A stretch of 64,000 nucleotides of DNA from Deltaproteobacteria bacterium (GCA_017302715.1 JAFLCD010000010.1:1-64000); one strand, 5' to 3'. Counted from the first letter of the stretch, positions 1 through 8,681 are shown. The notes: a model not told the origin generated them from the sequence alone. Program-made: numbers and translations.

Positions 1-240
1 TTTGGAGGAATTATGCTTCACCATCATCGGAATTTTAAGCTGATCTAAAATTTCAGGACTTAAGCTTAAGCAGATGAGTCCGCGCGCAAATTTTGCCATG
101 AAGTTGATATTTTCAGCCGTTGCAAATTCAGCAGCGCAGACGAGATCGCCTTCGTTTTCTCGATCTTCATCGTCAACGAGAATGATCATTTTTCCTTGGC
201 GAAGATCTTCGAGAAGTTCAGAGACGTTGGAAGTTTTCAT
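1..240 (-). CDS. ribB: 3,4-dihydroxy-2-butanone 4-phosphate synthase, N-terminal part (cut by window edge)
   Basis: Makes 3,4-dihydroxy-2-butanone 4-phosphate from ribulose 5-phosphate, the four-carbon precursor of riboflavin. The reverse-strand translation starts [19 protein letters not shown] and continues with the family's acidic metal-binding stretch [12 protein letters not shown], then [14 protein letters not shown]. Only about 80 codons lie in the window; the rest runs off the left edge, so a fusion to a RibA domain (RibBA) cannot be judged. The start ATG overlaps the ribE stop as ATGA (237-240), which indicates translational coupling within a rib operon. Confidence 0.9.
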   Translation of the reverse strand, partial: MKTSNVSELLEDLRQGKMIILVDDEDRENEGDLVCAAEFATAENINFMAKFARGLICLSLSPEILDQLKIPMMVKHNSSK

Positions 241-827
241 TTGCTTTGCCTCGCAACATATTTAGCAATCACATCGACCTCGAGATTAACTTGCTGCCCA
301 ATCACGTAGGTGTGAAAAATAGTTTCATTCCAGGTGTGTGGAATAATCATGAGTTCAATTTCATTTGTTTCATCTAAAAGTTGGTTGATGGTGAGACTGA
401 CGCCATCGATGGTGACTGAACCTTTTTCAATAAAATAATTGGCTAGAGGAGTGGGATATTGAACGCGCACTCGCCAGTAGTCGCCGATTTTTTTGAGATT
501 TGTAATTTTGGCAATCGCATCGACATGACCTTGAACGATATGACCGCCTAAAAAGCTCTGCGCCTGAACGGGGAACTCGAGATTGATTTTATCGCCGGCG
601 GAAAGTTTCGAAAGATTGGTGCGCGATAAAGTTTCTGGAGAAATCTGGGCCGTAAAAGTGGAGGCCTCAGCCGTGATCGCGGTAAGGCAAACGCCGTTGA
701 CGGCGATGCTGTCGCCTTTTTTAAAAGGCGGATGTTTTCCTAAAATAGAAATTTCGGCGCGAGCTTGTCCGTCGTCCGATTGATAGGATTTAAGATTTCC
801 TAGATTTTGAATAAGGCCTGTAAACAT
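237..827 (-). CDS. ribE: riboflavin synthase, alpha subunit
   Basis: Cytoplasmic enzyme that dismutates two 6,7-dimethyl-8-ribityllumazine molecules into riboflavin and the pyrimidinedione. At 196 residues it has family length and shows the two lumazine-binding repeats: the first begins [12 protein letters not shown] and the second is around residue 95 ([12 protein letters not shown]). It sits between ribD (38-bp overlap upstream) and ribB (4-bp overlap downstream) on the minus strand, so the three genes are read as one operon. Confidence 0.95.
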   Translation of the reverse strand: MFTGLIQNLGNLKSYQSDDGQARAEISILGKHPPFKKGDSIAVNGVCLTAITAEASTFTAQISPETLSRTNLSKLSAGDKINLEFPVQAQSFLGGHIVQGHVDAIAKITNLKKIGDYWRVRVQYPTPLANYFIEKGSVTIDGVSLTINQLLDETNEIELMIIPHTWNETIFHTYVIGQQVNLEVDVIAKYVARQSK

Positions 828-1890
828 GAAGAAATCCTCGAGCGCAAATGTCAGACCCTAAAAGGCTGACTTCCTTGGGCTGGAATTTAATCGAAGCTTC
901 AAGTCTTTTCAATCGGGGTATCTTTAAAGCGAGATTCGGTGGCGACTGCAGGGTATTTTGTCCGAATCCAAGCAGATAGCCGGTTCCAAAAAAGTGAATG
1001 ATTTCATCGACGGCACCTTCCTCGAGAAAACTTGCGATGAGTTTGGGGCCACCTTCCACCAAAAGATGGCAAATGCCGTGCTCTTCATAGAGGGGACGGA
1101 GCAAATCTCTTAAAGGAGCTCGCTCTTTGAGGATAATCAGGTTTTTGGGGCCATTGGCCTTCACAATATTGGACAGTGATTTTGAATGAGGCTCCCCAAA
1201 CACCACCACCATCTTCGCTTCTTTTTTTGGGGACGGAGCAGAACCTTTTTTAGCGGGGGCCATCGTCAACCGAGCATTCAAAAACGGCTGATCGGCTGTA
1301 ACTGTGTTTTTGCCCACTCCCACGGCGTCTACTTGGTGACGGAGTAAATGTACGCTCGCGCGTGACTCCGTCCCCGTGATCCATTGTGAGCTGCCAAAGT
1401 CGTCGGCCATTCGGCCATCGAAGGTGGTCGCCATCTTGATGGTCACATAGGGTAGGCCGAGTTGCTGATTCTTGATGAACGCCTGGTTCAATTCGGCGGC
1501 CTGATTCGCCAGGCAACCGACGTCGACCTTGATTTTGCCCTTTTTTAACTCTTTGACTCCGTCCCCAGAAACTTTGGGGTTGGGGTCGAGGTGGGCGGCG
1601 ATCACGCGGGCGAATTTTTTTTGAACTAATAAAGGAGCGCATCCAGGTGTTCGTTTTTTCTCAAACGCACAACAAGGCTCAAGGTTTATAAAAATCTCGG
1701 CCTCTGAGAAATTTTTGAATTTTTTACGTTCGGCATCTCGAATCGCTTCGACTTCTGCGTGAGGCAGTCCAGGTCCTCGATGAAATCCTTCACCAACGAT
1801 TTTTTCTTTGTAAACGATAACGGCGCCTACTTTTGGATTGGGAAGTAAACAGCCGTCAGCTTGACTTGCCAGCTCAAGAGCGCGAGCCAT
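790..1890 (-). CDS. ribD: bifunctional riboflavin deaminase/reductase RibD
   Basis: Carries out the second and third riboflavin steps: deamination of the pyrimidine and NADPH-dependent reduction of the ribose side chain. The N-terminal deaminase half has the zinc motifs HAE (residues 44-46) and PCC...TPGC (71-83). The reductase half has WITGTES and VGKNTVTADQPFLNARL. The ATG used here lacks a Shine-Dalgarno and drops the conserved first helix. Eight in-frame codons upstream (IKKTDQIF) restore a family-like start at an ATA codon (1912-1914), preceded by AAGGTGAT. Three copies of a GGGGACGGAG motif lie inside the gene. No FMN riboswitch was seen upstream. Confidence 0.93.
   Translation of the reverse strand: MARALELASQADGCLLPNPKVGAVIVYKEKIVGEGFHRGPGLPHAEVEAIRDAERKKFKNFSEAEIFINLEPCCAFEKKRTPGCAPLLVQKKFARVIAAHLDPNPKVSGDGVKELKKGKIKVDVGCLANQAAELNQAFIKNQQLGLPYVTIKMATTFDGRMADDFGSSQWITGTESRASVHLLRHQVDAVGVGKNTVTADQPFLNARLTMAPAKKGSAPSPKKEAKMVVVFGEPHSKSLSNIVKANGPKNLIILKERAPLRDLLRPLYEEHGICHLLVEGGPKLIASFLEEGAVDEIIHFFGTGYLLGFGQNTLQSPPNLALKIPRLKRLEASIKFQPKEVSLLGSDICARGFLHVYRPYSKSRKS
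1229..1238 (+). repeat. GGGGACGGAG motif, copy 1 (inside ribD)
   Basis: Ten-base motif GGGGACGGAG on the plus strand, so ribD itself reads the complement CTCCGTCCCC here (around GSAPSPKK). It is one of five exact copies in the window. Confidence 0.6.
1366..1375 (-). repeat. GGGGACGGAG motif, copy 2 (inside ribD)
   Basis: The motif is on the minus strand, extended to GGGGACGGAGTCA and read in ribD as G-T-E-S. A nearby opposite partial copy (ACGGAGT at 1340-1346) forms a 7-bp inverted repeat with ACTCCGT at 1365-1371. Confidence 0.6.
1557..1566 (-). repeat. GGGGACGGAG motif, copy 3 (inside ribD)
   Basis: The same 13-mer GGGGACGGAGTCA on the minus strand, but in a different reading frame from copy 2 (read G-D-G-V-K). 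Shared protein sequence therefore does not explain the match. Confidence 0.6.
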
Positions 1891-1911
1891 AAAAATTTGG
1901 TCTGTTTTTTT

Positions 1912-1925
1912 TATTCGATCACCTT
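1912..1925 (-). promoter_or_regulatory. Shine-Dalgarno and possible ATA start of ribD
   Basis: On the minus strand AAGGTGAT (1918-1925) matches the anti-Shine-Dalgarno tail. AGG is followed by 7 nt and then ATA (1912-1914), in frame with ribD and 24 bases before the first ATG. No ATG, GTG, TTG or CTG lies between the upstream in-frame TAA and that ATG. Initiation at ATA is inference. Confidence 0.4.
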
Positions 1926-2047
1926 TTTCCTTAGAAGTTTAATAGCCTCGGCTCCCATCGAGCAAGGCTCGAAACGTGCCGTTAGAGCCCTAACTTGGCC
2001 GAACTAGCTATTGCCTGTTTTTTTCCTAATCCGTAGGTTGATGATCC

Positions 2048-3631
2048 ATGGAAAAAGTTCCGCCAAAAGCCCCGCAAAATGCCCAAGACGCGGCAGAACC
2101 CGTGCTTTCAGAAAATTCCGTAATGCAAATTCGACAGAAAAAAGTGGCCGATTTGCGCGCGGCTCAAACCAATCCTTATCGAGTTGCTGAAAATCCAAAA
2201 AATTTAGCTGCTGAACTTCGAGAGAGGTTTGATTCATTCTCTAAAGAGGAACTTGAAACGAAGAGAAACATTCATGAGGCTGGCGCCACCATCAAATTTT
2301 CGGTGGCTGGACGTATTTTGCTCTATCGATCTTTTGGAAAATCGACTTTCATGACGATTCGCGATCGATCAGGTCGCATTCAGATTTTTTGCCAGCAGTC
2401 CAAGCTCAATGCCGAAGCCTATGACCTCGTCAAGCACGTCGATCTTGGCGACATCATTTTTGTGGAAGGCACCATTTTCAAAACGAAAACCGGTGAACTT
2501 TCGATCGACGCTGAAAAATTTATTTTGCTGACGAAAAATATTCGTCCGCTCCCCGAAAAATTTCACGGCCTCACCGATGTCGAAGCTCGCTATCGGCATC
2601 GTTACGTCGATCTCATTTGCAACGACGCCGTCAAAGATGTTTTTGTCACTCGCGCGCGAATCATTCAGACAATTCGAGATTTTTTTAATCGTCGCAACTA
2701 TCTCGAAGTTGAAACCCCCATGCTTCATCCGCTCGTTGGCGGAGCCGCAGCTCGACCTTTCAAGACGCATCACAATACCTTGAAGATGGATTTGTTTATG
2801 CGAATCGCACCTGAACTTTATTTGAAGCGATTGGTGGTTGGCGGACTCGATCGAGTTTTCGAAATCAATCGATGCTTTCGAAACGAAGGTATTTCGATCA
2901 AACATAATCCTGAATTTACGATGCTCGAATTTTATGAAGCTTATGCGAATTATCATGGGCTCATGACTCTCACCGAAGAATTATTCGAAGAACTCGCTCT
3001 CAAAGTTTGCGGAAAAACCGAGATCACTTATCAGGGCCAAGCGATTTCTCTCAAGCGACCTTATCGTCGCTTGACGGTGATCGAAGCTCTTAAAGAATTT
3101 GCGCTTCCAAATCCTGAAGATAAAACTGCGGTCACAAACCTGCTCAAGAAAAAAGGATTTGAAGTCGATTCAAAGACTCCACTCGCTGAACTTCAATGGC
3201 AATGTTTTGAAGAAGTCGTCGAGTCGCAACTCATTCAGCCGACTTATGTTCTCGATCATCCGATTCAAATTTCTCCACTCGCTAGACGTAGCGAAGAAAA
3301 TCCAGATGTGGCTCAGCGTTTCGAGCTCTATATCGGCGGAAGAGAACTCGCCAATGGATTCAATGAGCTCAACGATCCCGAAGATCAGCGCCAACGTTTT
3401 CTCGATCAAGTTCGAAGAAAAGCGGCGGGCGATCAAGAAGCGGCTGATTACGATGAAGATTATATCGAAGCCCTTCAATACGGACTTCCTCCTACAGCGG
3501 GCGAAGGAATCGGAATCGATCGCTTGACGATGTTGCTTACAGATTCGCCAAGTATTCGCGATGTGATTTTATTTCCACAGATGAGACCGACTGCTTCAGC
3601 TGCAGCTGCGGAGCCCGGGGCGAAATCCTAA
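2048..3631 (+). CDS. lysS: lysyl-tRNA synthetase, class II
   Basis: Charges tRNA-Lys with lysine. The 527-residue product has the N-terminal anticodon-binding OB fold (VAGRILLYRSFGKSTFM, about residues 85-101) and the class II catalytic core: motif 2 RCFRNEGISIKHNPEFTMLE and motif 3 GIGIDRLTMLLTDSPSIRDV near the C terminus. A short Ala/Glu-rich tail follows. About 25 extra N-terminal residues precede the usual start region; a start at the ATG at 2123 would remove them. It leads a plus-strand operon, with lolC starting 2 bases after its stop. Confidence 0.96.
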   Translation: MEKVPPKAPQNAQDAAEPVLSENSVMQIRQKKVADLRAAQTNPYRVAENPKNLAAELRERFDSFSKEELETKRNIHEAGATIKFSVAGRILLYRSFGKSTFMTIRDRSGRIQIFCQQSKLNAEAYDLVKHVDLGDIIFVEGTIFKTKTGELSIDAEKFILLTKNIRPLPEKFHGLTDVEARYRHRYVDLICNDAVKDVFVTRARIIQTIRDFFNRRNYLEVETPMLHPLVGGAAARPFKTHHNTLKMDLFMRIAPELYLKRLVVGGLDRVFEINRCFRNEGISIKHNPEFTMLEFYEAYANYHGLMTLTEELFEELALKVCGKTEITYQGQAISLKRPYRRLTVIEALKEFALPNPEDKTAVTNLLKKKGFEVDSKTPLAELQWQCFEEVVESQLIQPTYVLDHPIQISPLARRSEENPDVAQRFELYIGGRELANGFNELNDPEDQRQRFLDQVRRKAAGDQEAADYDEDYIEALQYGLPPTAGEGIGIDRLTMLLTDSPSIRDVILFPQMRPTASAAAAEPGAKS

Positions 3632-3633
3632 GA

Positions 3634-4845
3634 ATGAAACTCGAGATTTTTTTAGCTCGACGTTATATGAGTTCGCATCGCGGCGGTCTTTCGGTGATTA
3701 CCTGGATCGCGCTCGCTGGAGTAATTGTCGGCGTGATGAGTTTAGTCGCGGTACTCGCCGTGATGAGCGGGTTCGAAAAAGAATTACGCGCTAAAATTCT
3801 CGGAAACAACGCGCATATTTTAGTTCAGATTCGCGATATTCCTAAAACTCAACCTGAAGTTCTAGAGAAAACGATCAACAAAATTCGCAGCGTCGATGGA
3901 GTCGCTTCGGCGATGCCTGTCATTTACGGCGAAGGTTTTATTTTAAGTTCGAGCGGAGATTCTGAAGGCGTTTTACTTAAAGGTGTTGATCCAAAACTCG
4001 TTCAAGAAGTTCTCGATTTAAAAAATTACGTCGCCGATGGAAATTGGAAAAATTTTAAAGATAATTCAGTAATTTTGGGCGAATCGCTTGCGAATCGCTT
4101 GAGTTTAGAAACCGGAGATTCGTTCACTCTGATTTTAAATCGCGGAGAATTTTCTCCGTTTGGCATCATGCCCAAAATGAAAAAATTAGTTCTCTCTGAT
4201 TCTTTTAAATCTGGAATGAGTCAGTTTGATTCTCGTCACGGATATCTTCCACTTTCTTTTGCCGAAGAACTTTTTGAAACTCGCCCACATACGATCGAAG
4301 TTCGCACCAAAGATCCTCGCGAGATTGCCAAAGTAAAAGAGAGAATTCGCGGCAACGTGGATGAAGCGATCAGCGTTCAGGATTGGATTTCGGTGAATTC
4401 AGATTTTCTTTCGGCTCTTCAACTTGAAAAAACGGCGATGGCTGTGATCCTCGGGCTCATCGTTTTGGTTGCCGCTTTCAATATTTGCGGATCCCTCATC
4501 ATGATTGTTCGCGATAAAACAAAAGATATCGCGATTTTAAAATCCATGGGTGCACTCGACTCGAGCGTTCTCAAAGTATTTTTTATTCAGGGGATGTTTA
4601 TCGGAATCGTCGGCACGATCGTTGGAATTATTTTCGGTATTATCTTGAGTTTGATTTTGCGCGACTACATTAAATTTCCGCTCAATCGCGAAGTTTATAT
4701 GATCGACACTTTGCCCGTAGATTTACGCATAAGTGATTTGCTCGCTGTCGCTGCCGGTGCCCTTTTAATTTCTGCGATCGCTACACTTTATCCTGCGCGA
4801 TTGGCCGCAAAAATTATTCCGACGGAGGGACTTAAGTCTGAATAG
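3634..4845 (+). CDS. lolC: LolC/LolE-family lipoprotein-releasing permease
   Basis: Inner-membrane subunit of the ABC complex that extracts outer-membrane lipoproteins and passes them to LolA. The 403 residues have one N-terminal membrane helix (about 20-45), a large periplasmic domain, and three C-terminal helices (about 268-290, 312-340, 372-395), the FtsX/MacB permease layout. Family signatures are YMSSHRGG at the start and AVMSGFEKELRAKILG. Only one LolC/E-like permease lies here, so it may act as a homodimer (LolF type); that is inference. lolD follows with an 8-base overlap. Confidence 0.92.
   Translation: MKLEIFLARRYMSSHRGGLSVITWIALAGVIVGVMSLVAVLAVMSGFEKELRAKILGNNAHILVQIRDIPKTQPEVLEKTINKIRSVDGVASAMPVIYGEGFILSSSGDSEGVLLKGVDPKLVQEVLDLKNYVADGNWKNFKDNSVILGESLANRLSLETGDSFTLILNRGEFSPFGIMPKMKKLVLSDSFKSGMSQFDSRHGYLPLSFAEELFETRPHTIEVRTKDPREIAKVKERIRGNVDEAISVQDWISVNSDFLSALQLEKTAMAVILGLIVLVAAFNICGSLIMIVRDKTKDIAILKSMGALDSSVLKVFFIQGMFIGIVGTIVGIIFGIILSLILRDYIKFPLNREVYMIDTLPVDLRISDLLAVAAGALLISAIATLYPARLAAKIIPTEGLKSE
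4824..4840 (+). promoter_or_regulatory. Shine-Dalgarno and CTG start of lolD
   Basis: GGAGGGA (4824-4830), 7 nt, then CTG (4838-4840) in the lolD frame, overlapping the lolC stop. No ATG, GTG or TTG occurs in frame between an upstream TAA and the Walker A region, so CTG is the most economical start. Confidence 0.65.
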
Positions 4846-5506
4846 CTTAAAGGTCGTCGACCTCCATAAATCTTATCATCGTCTCGGAAAAAAAATTCCT
4901 GTCCTCGCCGGAATTTCATTTGAACTCGAGCCCGGAAAATCTCTCGCAGTCGTCGGAGCAAGTGGAGTGGGCAAATCGACTTTACTCCATTGCTTAGGAC
5001 TTTTGGATATTCCCGATAGCGGAGAAATTCGAATCAACGATCAAGTCGTTCAATTTGATTCTAAAGATAAGCTCGCGCAAAATCGCCGCCGTTCGATCGG
5101 ATTTGTTTTTCAATTTCATTATCTGATGGCGGAACTTTCGGCTGCCGAAAATGTAGCGGTTCCACTTTTGATTCAGGGCGTTTCTCAAGCCGAAGCTATC
5201 GAGCGATCTAAACTTTGGCTGGGTCGAGTGGGCTTAAGTCATCGACTTACGCATCGACCTGCTGAGCTTTCGGGGGGTGAACAGCAGCGCGTAGCGATCG
5301 CTCGAGCGCTCGTGCATCAGCCAAAAGTGATCCTTGCAGATGAGCCGACTGGAAATCTTGATCCCGACACCGCTCGTCAGGTATTTGATGTACTGAAAGA
5401 AGAATGTAGAAAATTGAATTCAATCCTTATGATGGCGACACATAATATGGAGCTCGCCCGAAATCTCGACGCTGTTAAAACTCTCCATCGAGGTGTTCTC
5501 GAATGA
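4838..5506 (+). CDS. lolD: lipoprotein-releasing ABC transporter ATPase LolD
   Basis: ATPase that powers lipoprotein extraction with LolC. It shows Walker A GASGVGKST, Q-loop FVFQFHYLMAELSA, signature LSGGEQQRVAIARALV, Walker B VILADEPTGNLD and a switch His (MMATHN). A GTG start at 4967 would begin inside Walker A and cannot be right. Starting at CTG 4838 gives 222 residues (LolD is usually about 230), with N terminus NSLKVVDLHKSYHRLGKKIP matching the family. The CTG is preceded by GGAGGGA at 7 nt. Its stop overlaps the bamA ATG (ATGA). Confidence 0.9.
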   Translation: MNSLKVVDLHKSYHRLGKKIPVLAGISFELEPGKSLAVVGASGVGKSTLLHCLGLLDIPDSGEIRINDQVVQFDSKDKLAQNRRRSIGFVFQFHYLMAELSAAENVAVPLLIQGVSQAEAIERSKLWLGRVGLSHRLTHRPAELSGGEQQRVAIARALVHQPKVILADEPTGNLDPDTARQVFDVLKEECRKLNSILMMATHNMELARNLDAVKTLHRGVLE

Positions 5507-7848
5507 GATTTTCTTTTTTGACTAAAATGCTGGGGGCTTTTGCCTTTTTCTCGCTCGTCGCAAGCTCTGCAATTTTTTCGCAAAATATTACAAGAATTGA
5601 AATTCAGGGTAACGAACGATTGAGCCATGATGCGATTCTTCAATATGTAAATTCTAAGCCCGGCCAAGCTATTGATCGCTTAAGAATTCGCGACGATTTA
5701 AAGAATCTTTATAATTCGGGACTTTTTAAAGATATCCAAATCGATGTCGCTGAGGACGGCGCTGGTTCAAAACTCATCATTAAGCTTCAAGAAAAAGATT
5801 ATATTCAAGAAATTCGATTCGTCGGAAATAAAGACATCTCTAAAGAAGATCTCGAAAAAGCAATTACATTAAAGCCTCCGTTTTTATGGGACGATGCGCT
5901 TGTTAAATCGAGTCTCGAGAAAATTCGAAAACTTTATCGAGACAAAGGTTTTTATCTCGTTACTTTGCGAACCGAAGTTCTCACCGAGAGCAAAAAGAAA
6001 ATTTTAAAATTTGAAATCGACGAAGGTTCTAAAGTCGAAGTGAAGAAAATTTATTTTCAAGGAAACTCCGTTTTTTCGGATGAAGTTTTAAAAGAAGCCA
6101 TGATTACCAAAGAAGGTGGCTTTTGGAGTTTCTTATCTGGAAGCGGAAGATTTGATGAAGATCTTTTGGCTCAAGTCGATGCTCGCCGCATTCAACTTTA
6201 CTATTGGAAGAATGGTTATGCTTTTGCCAAGGTTGATGCCCCATCGATTACATTTACTCCCGATCGACGAGAAGTTTTTGTCTCTTATCATATTGAGGAA
6301 GGCGAAAAGTATAATGTAGGCGAAATTAAATTTTCGGGAGATCTCGACTTCATTCCTGATCCAGAAAAGTTAAAGCGAGAAATCGCTTCGAAAAAAGGCG
6401 CAGTTTGGAATTATTTAAAAATCCAAGATGACATTCAGCAGATTCAAGATATTTACGGTGACCGAGGTTACGCCTACACCAACGTCAGTCCCGATTGGAA
6501 AATTTCTGAGTCGGATCCGCGAGTCTTGGATATCGAATTTAGAATCGACAAGGGAAGCATCGTTTATTTTGGAACGATTGAGATGCAGGGCAATTTAGAA
6601 ACTCTCGATCGAGTTATCCGTCGCGAACTCGAGTTTAAAGAAGGCGAGCTTTTCAATGTCACTCGGTTTAGAAATTCGAAAGAAAATCTCGAGCGATTAG
6701 GATATTTCACCACCGTAAAATTTATCCAAAAAGATATTCTCGCCGAAAATCGAATGGACGTGATTATCGAAGTTGAAGAAAAACAAACGGGCACTCTTAC
6801 TCTAGGTGCAAGTTTCTCATCTTTTGATCGATTTGGTCTTCAAGGCGCCGTTTCAAAAGTGAATTTATTCGGCCGCGGCTATGACATCAGCGTGAACGGA
6901 ATTTTTTCGGGTAAGCGCCAAACTTTTCAGGCCACTTTTGTTAATCCGCGAGTGAACGATACAAAAGTTTCACTGACGTTGAATGCTTTTAATAACGAAT
7001 ATCAATCGATCGATGAAACGACGATCAAAGAGCGCGGCGGCAGTGTAACGGTTGGCTATCCGATTCAAAAAAATTGGTCCGTCGCAGGAACTTATTCGAT
7101 TCAAAACGTCGATCTTAATATTGAAAATGAAATTAGAAGTATTTTTCCTCATTCAACAGGCTTGCAATCGAGTTTAGGGTTTTCGATTAGTCGAGATACC
7201 TTGAACACCCGCGAAATGTTTTTACCTTCTCGAGGTATGCTCAATACTCTTTCGACGACCATGGCTTCAAAAGCTTTTGGCAGTGATATGAGTTACTGGA
7301 AAGTTTCACTCGTAAATAAAAAATACATTCAGGTTTTTGATGAAGACTCGCTGATTTTTCCGGCGAGTGTTTTGAGTTTTGGACTTCGCATGGATTATGT
7401 TCAAGGCATTGAAGGAAGAAGCACTCCGTTCAATGAGAGATTTATTCCTGGAGGTATTTATACCATTCGAGGTCATCTCTTTAGATCCTTAGGCCCCTAT
7501 ATTTATGTGCCGGTTCCAATCACCGGACGTTCGGGGGACAGCTCTGAACTTGGCGTCACAGAATCTAAAAAAATTCGCGTGGGTGGAAACAAACAGATCA
7601 TCGCCAATGTTGAATATCTTTTTGATATCTTTAAAGAGGCTAAAATTAAGGGCGTACTTTTCTTTGATGCCGGAAATACCTTTCCTGAAAGGGAGCTAAA
7701 ATTAAGTGATATCCGATTGAGTACGGGCTTTGGATTTCGCTGGTTCTCGCCTTTAGGGCCTTTACGCTTTGAATGGGGTATTCCGTTGGATAGACGAAAA
7801 GATGAAGACTCTATTCTATTCGACTTTTCAATTGGCGCGCCTTTCTAG
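5503..7848 (+). CDS. bamA: outer membrane protein assembly factor BamA
   Basis: Outer-membrane Omp85 protein that folds and inserts beta-barrel proteins. The 781 residues comprise a signal peptide (about 1-26, ending SSAIFS), five POTRA repeats (about 28-430; e.g. ITRIEIQGNERLS and KKIYFQGNSVFSDEVLKEA) and a 16-strand barrel. The barrel carries the Omp85 loop-6 motif as IRGH (GGIYTIRGHLFRSLGP) and the chain ends in Phe (SIGAPF), as outer-membrane proteins do. Coupling to lolD and skp gives an envelope biogenesis operon. Confidence 0.95.
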   Translation: MRFSFLTKMLGAFAFFSLVASSAIFSQNITRIEIQGNERLSHDAILQYVNSKPGQAIDRLRIRDDLKNLYNSGLFKDIQIDVAEDGAGSKLIIKLQEKDYIQEIRFVGNKDISKEDLEKAITLKPPFLWDDALVKSSLEKIRKLYRDKGFYLVTLRTEVLTESKKKILKFEIDEGSKVEVKKIYFQGNSVFSDEVLKEAMITKEGGFWSFLSGSGRFDEDLLAQVDARRIQLYYWKNGYAFAKVDAPSITFTPDRREVFVSYHIEEGEKYNVGEIKFSGDLDFIPDPEKLKREIASKKGAVWNYLKIQDDIQQIQDIYGDRGYAYTNVSPDWKISESDPRVLDIEFRIDKGSIVYFGTIEMQGNLETLDRVIRRELEFKEGELFNVTRFRNSKENLERLGYFTTVKFIQKDILAENRMDVIIEVEEKQTGTLTLGASFSSFDRFGLQGAVSKVNLFGRGYDISVNGIFSGKRQTFQATFVNPRVNDTKVSLTLNAFNNEYQSIDETTIKERGGSVTVGYPIQKNWSVAGTYSIQNVDLNIENEIRSIFPHSTGLQSSLGFSISRDTLNTREMFLPSRGMLNTLSTTMASKAFGSDMSYWKVSLVNKKYIQVFDEDSLIFPASVLSFGLRMDYVQGIEGRSTPFNERFIPGGIYTIRGHLFRSLGPYIYVPVPITGRSGDSSELGVTESKKIRVGGNKQIIANVEYLFDIFKEAKIKGVLFFDAGNTFPERELKLSDIRLSTGFGFRWFSPLGPLRFEWGIPLDRRKDEDSILFDFSIGAPF

Positions 7849-7893
7849 TAGGTTTTGGAAATCAATTTATTAAAGTTTAGAACAAGGAGACTT

Positions 7894-8493
7894 ATGAAAC
7901 TTTTAGTGAATACATTTTTTCTCATTTTAGCGGCTTCTGCTGTTTCAGCGGCAGATTTCAAATTGGGAGTTGTTGATTTTCAGCAAGCTTTAAACGGCGT
8001 TGAAGAAGGAAAAGCTGCAAAGGCTAAACTCAAAAATGAATACGAATCAAAAATGAAGGTAGTCGAAGCTAAGCAAAAAGATTTCGATGCCAAAAAAGCA
8101 AAGTTCGACAAATTGCAGGCCGAAATTGCAGAACTTCAAAAGCAAGCCCAGTCGGGGCTTCTAAAGGCTGATGGCCAAGAAAAGGGACGAAAGCTTGAAG
8201 GGGAGTTCAGAAAACAACTCGAAGAAATTACTGAGCTCGATCAAACGATTCAAAAAACTCGAATGCAATATCAAAAAGAAATGGGCGAAAAAGAAGCTAA
8301 AGAAACCGATGTTATTTTGACAAAATTAAAAGCCATCGTTGCCGATATTGGAAGAAAAGATGGATTGTCCATGGTACTTGAAGCTTCGGCCAGCGGTTTG
8401 GTGTATGCATCGGATCCAGTGATGCTCACTGAAAAAGTTATTCAAAAATATAATAGCACCCACAAAGGTGGAGATACGAAGGAGAAAAAATAA
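7894..8493 (+). CDS. skp: periplasmic chaperone Skp/OmpH family
   Basis: Periplasmic holdase that hands unfolded outer-membrane proteins to BamA. The start at 7894 is chosen because AAGGAGA precedes it and a clean signal peptide begins there (MKLLVNTFFLILAASAVSA); an ATG at 7855 would add 13 residues ahead of the signal. The mature part begins with the family-like KLGVVDFQQALNGVEEG and continues as a long charged helical coiled coil (about 45-140) before a short C-terminal domain. At 199 residues it is slightly longer than E. coli Skp. Confidence 0.9.
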   Translation: MKLLVNTFFLILAASAVSAADFKLGVVDFQQALNGVEEGKAAKAKLKNEYESKMKVVEAKQKDFDAKKAKFDKLQAEIAELQKQAQSGLLKADGQEKGRKLEGEFRKQLEEITELDQTIQKTRMQYQKEMGEKEAKETDVILTKLKAIVADIGRKDGLSMVLEASASGLVYASDPVMLTEKVIQKYNSTHKGGDTKEKK

Positions 8494-8660
8494 TGGGAAA
8501 TGGTGATAATCGCAGAAGTCGTAAATTTGTTCAAAAAGCTGGTCAGGCTCGAAAAAAAGCGCGCTTGAAAAGACAAGCTGCAGCCACTAAAGCTGCTCGT
8601 CAAAGTGCTCCAAGAAAAGCTACGACTGCTACGACGACAAAAAAAGCTGCAGCTAAGTAA
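8493..8660 (+). CDS. small basic protein, possible THX-like ribosomal protein
   Basis: A 55-residue protein, very rich in Lys, Arg and Ala, that overlaps the skp stop by one base (TAATG) and has GAAGGAG upstream. Its N terminus MGNGDNRRSRKF resembles the MGKGD-x-x-(T/R)-R start of bacterial THX/S31 ribosomal proteins, and the rest is a KARLKRQ and Ala/Thr/Lys tail. Assignment to THX is inference from the first dozen residues. It could instead be an unrelated nucleic-acid-binding peptide. Confidence 0.6.
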   Translation: MGNGDNRRSRKFVQKAGQARKKARLKRQAAATKAARQSAPRKATTATTTKKAAAK

Positions 8661-8681
8661 TTTTTGTTTTTAATTTAGTTT

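Noticed and set aside
1891-2047. FMN riboswitch upstream of ribD
   Set aside because: No RFN-type conserved blocks on either strand; only small hairpins (CGAGC-AAG-GCTCG, GTTAG-AGCC-CTAAC).
2369-2956. 195-codon reverse frame inside lysS
   Set aside because: It lies wholly opposite a well-supported synthetase gene and has no recognisable protein features.
4967-5506. lolD starting at GTG 4967
   Set aside because: This would begin inside the Walker A loop and delete the conserved N-terminal strands.
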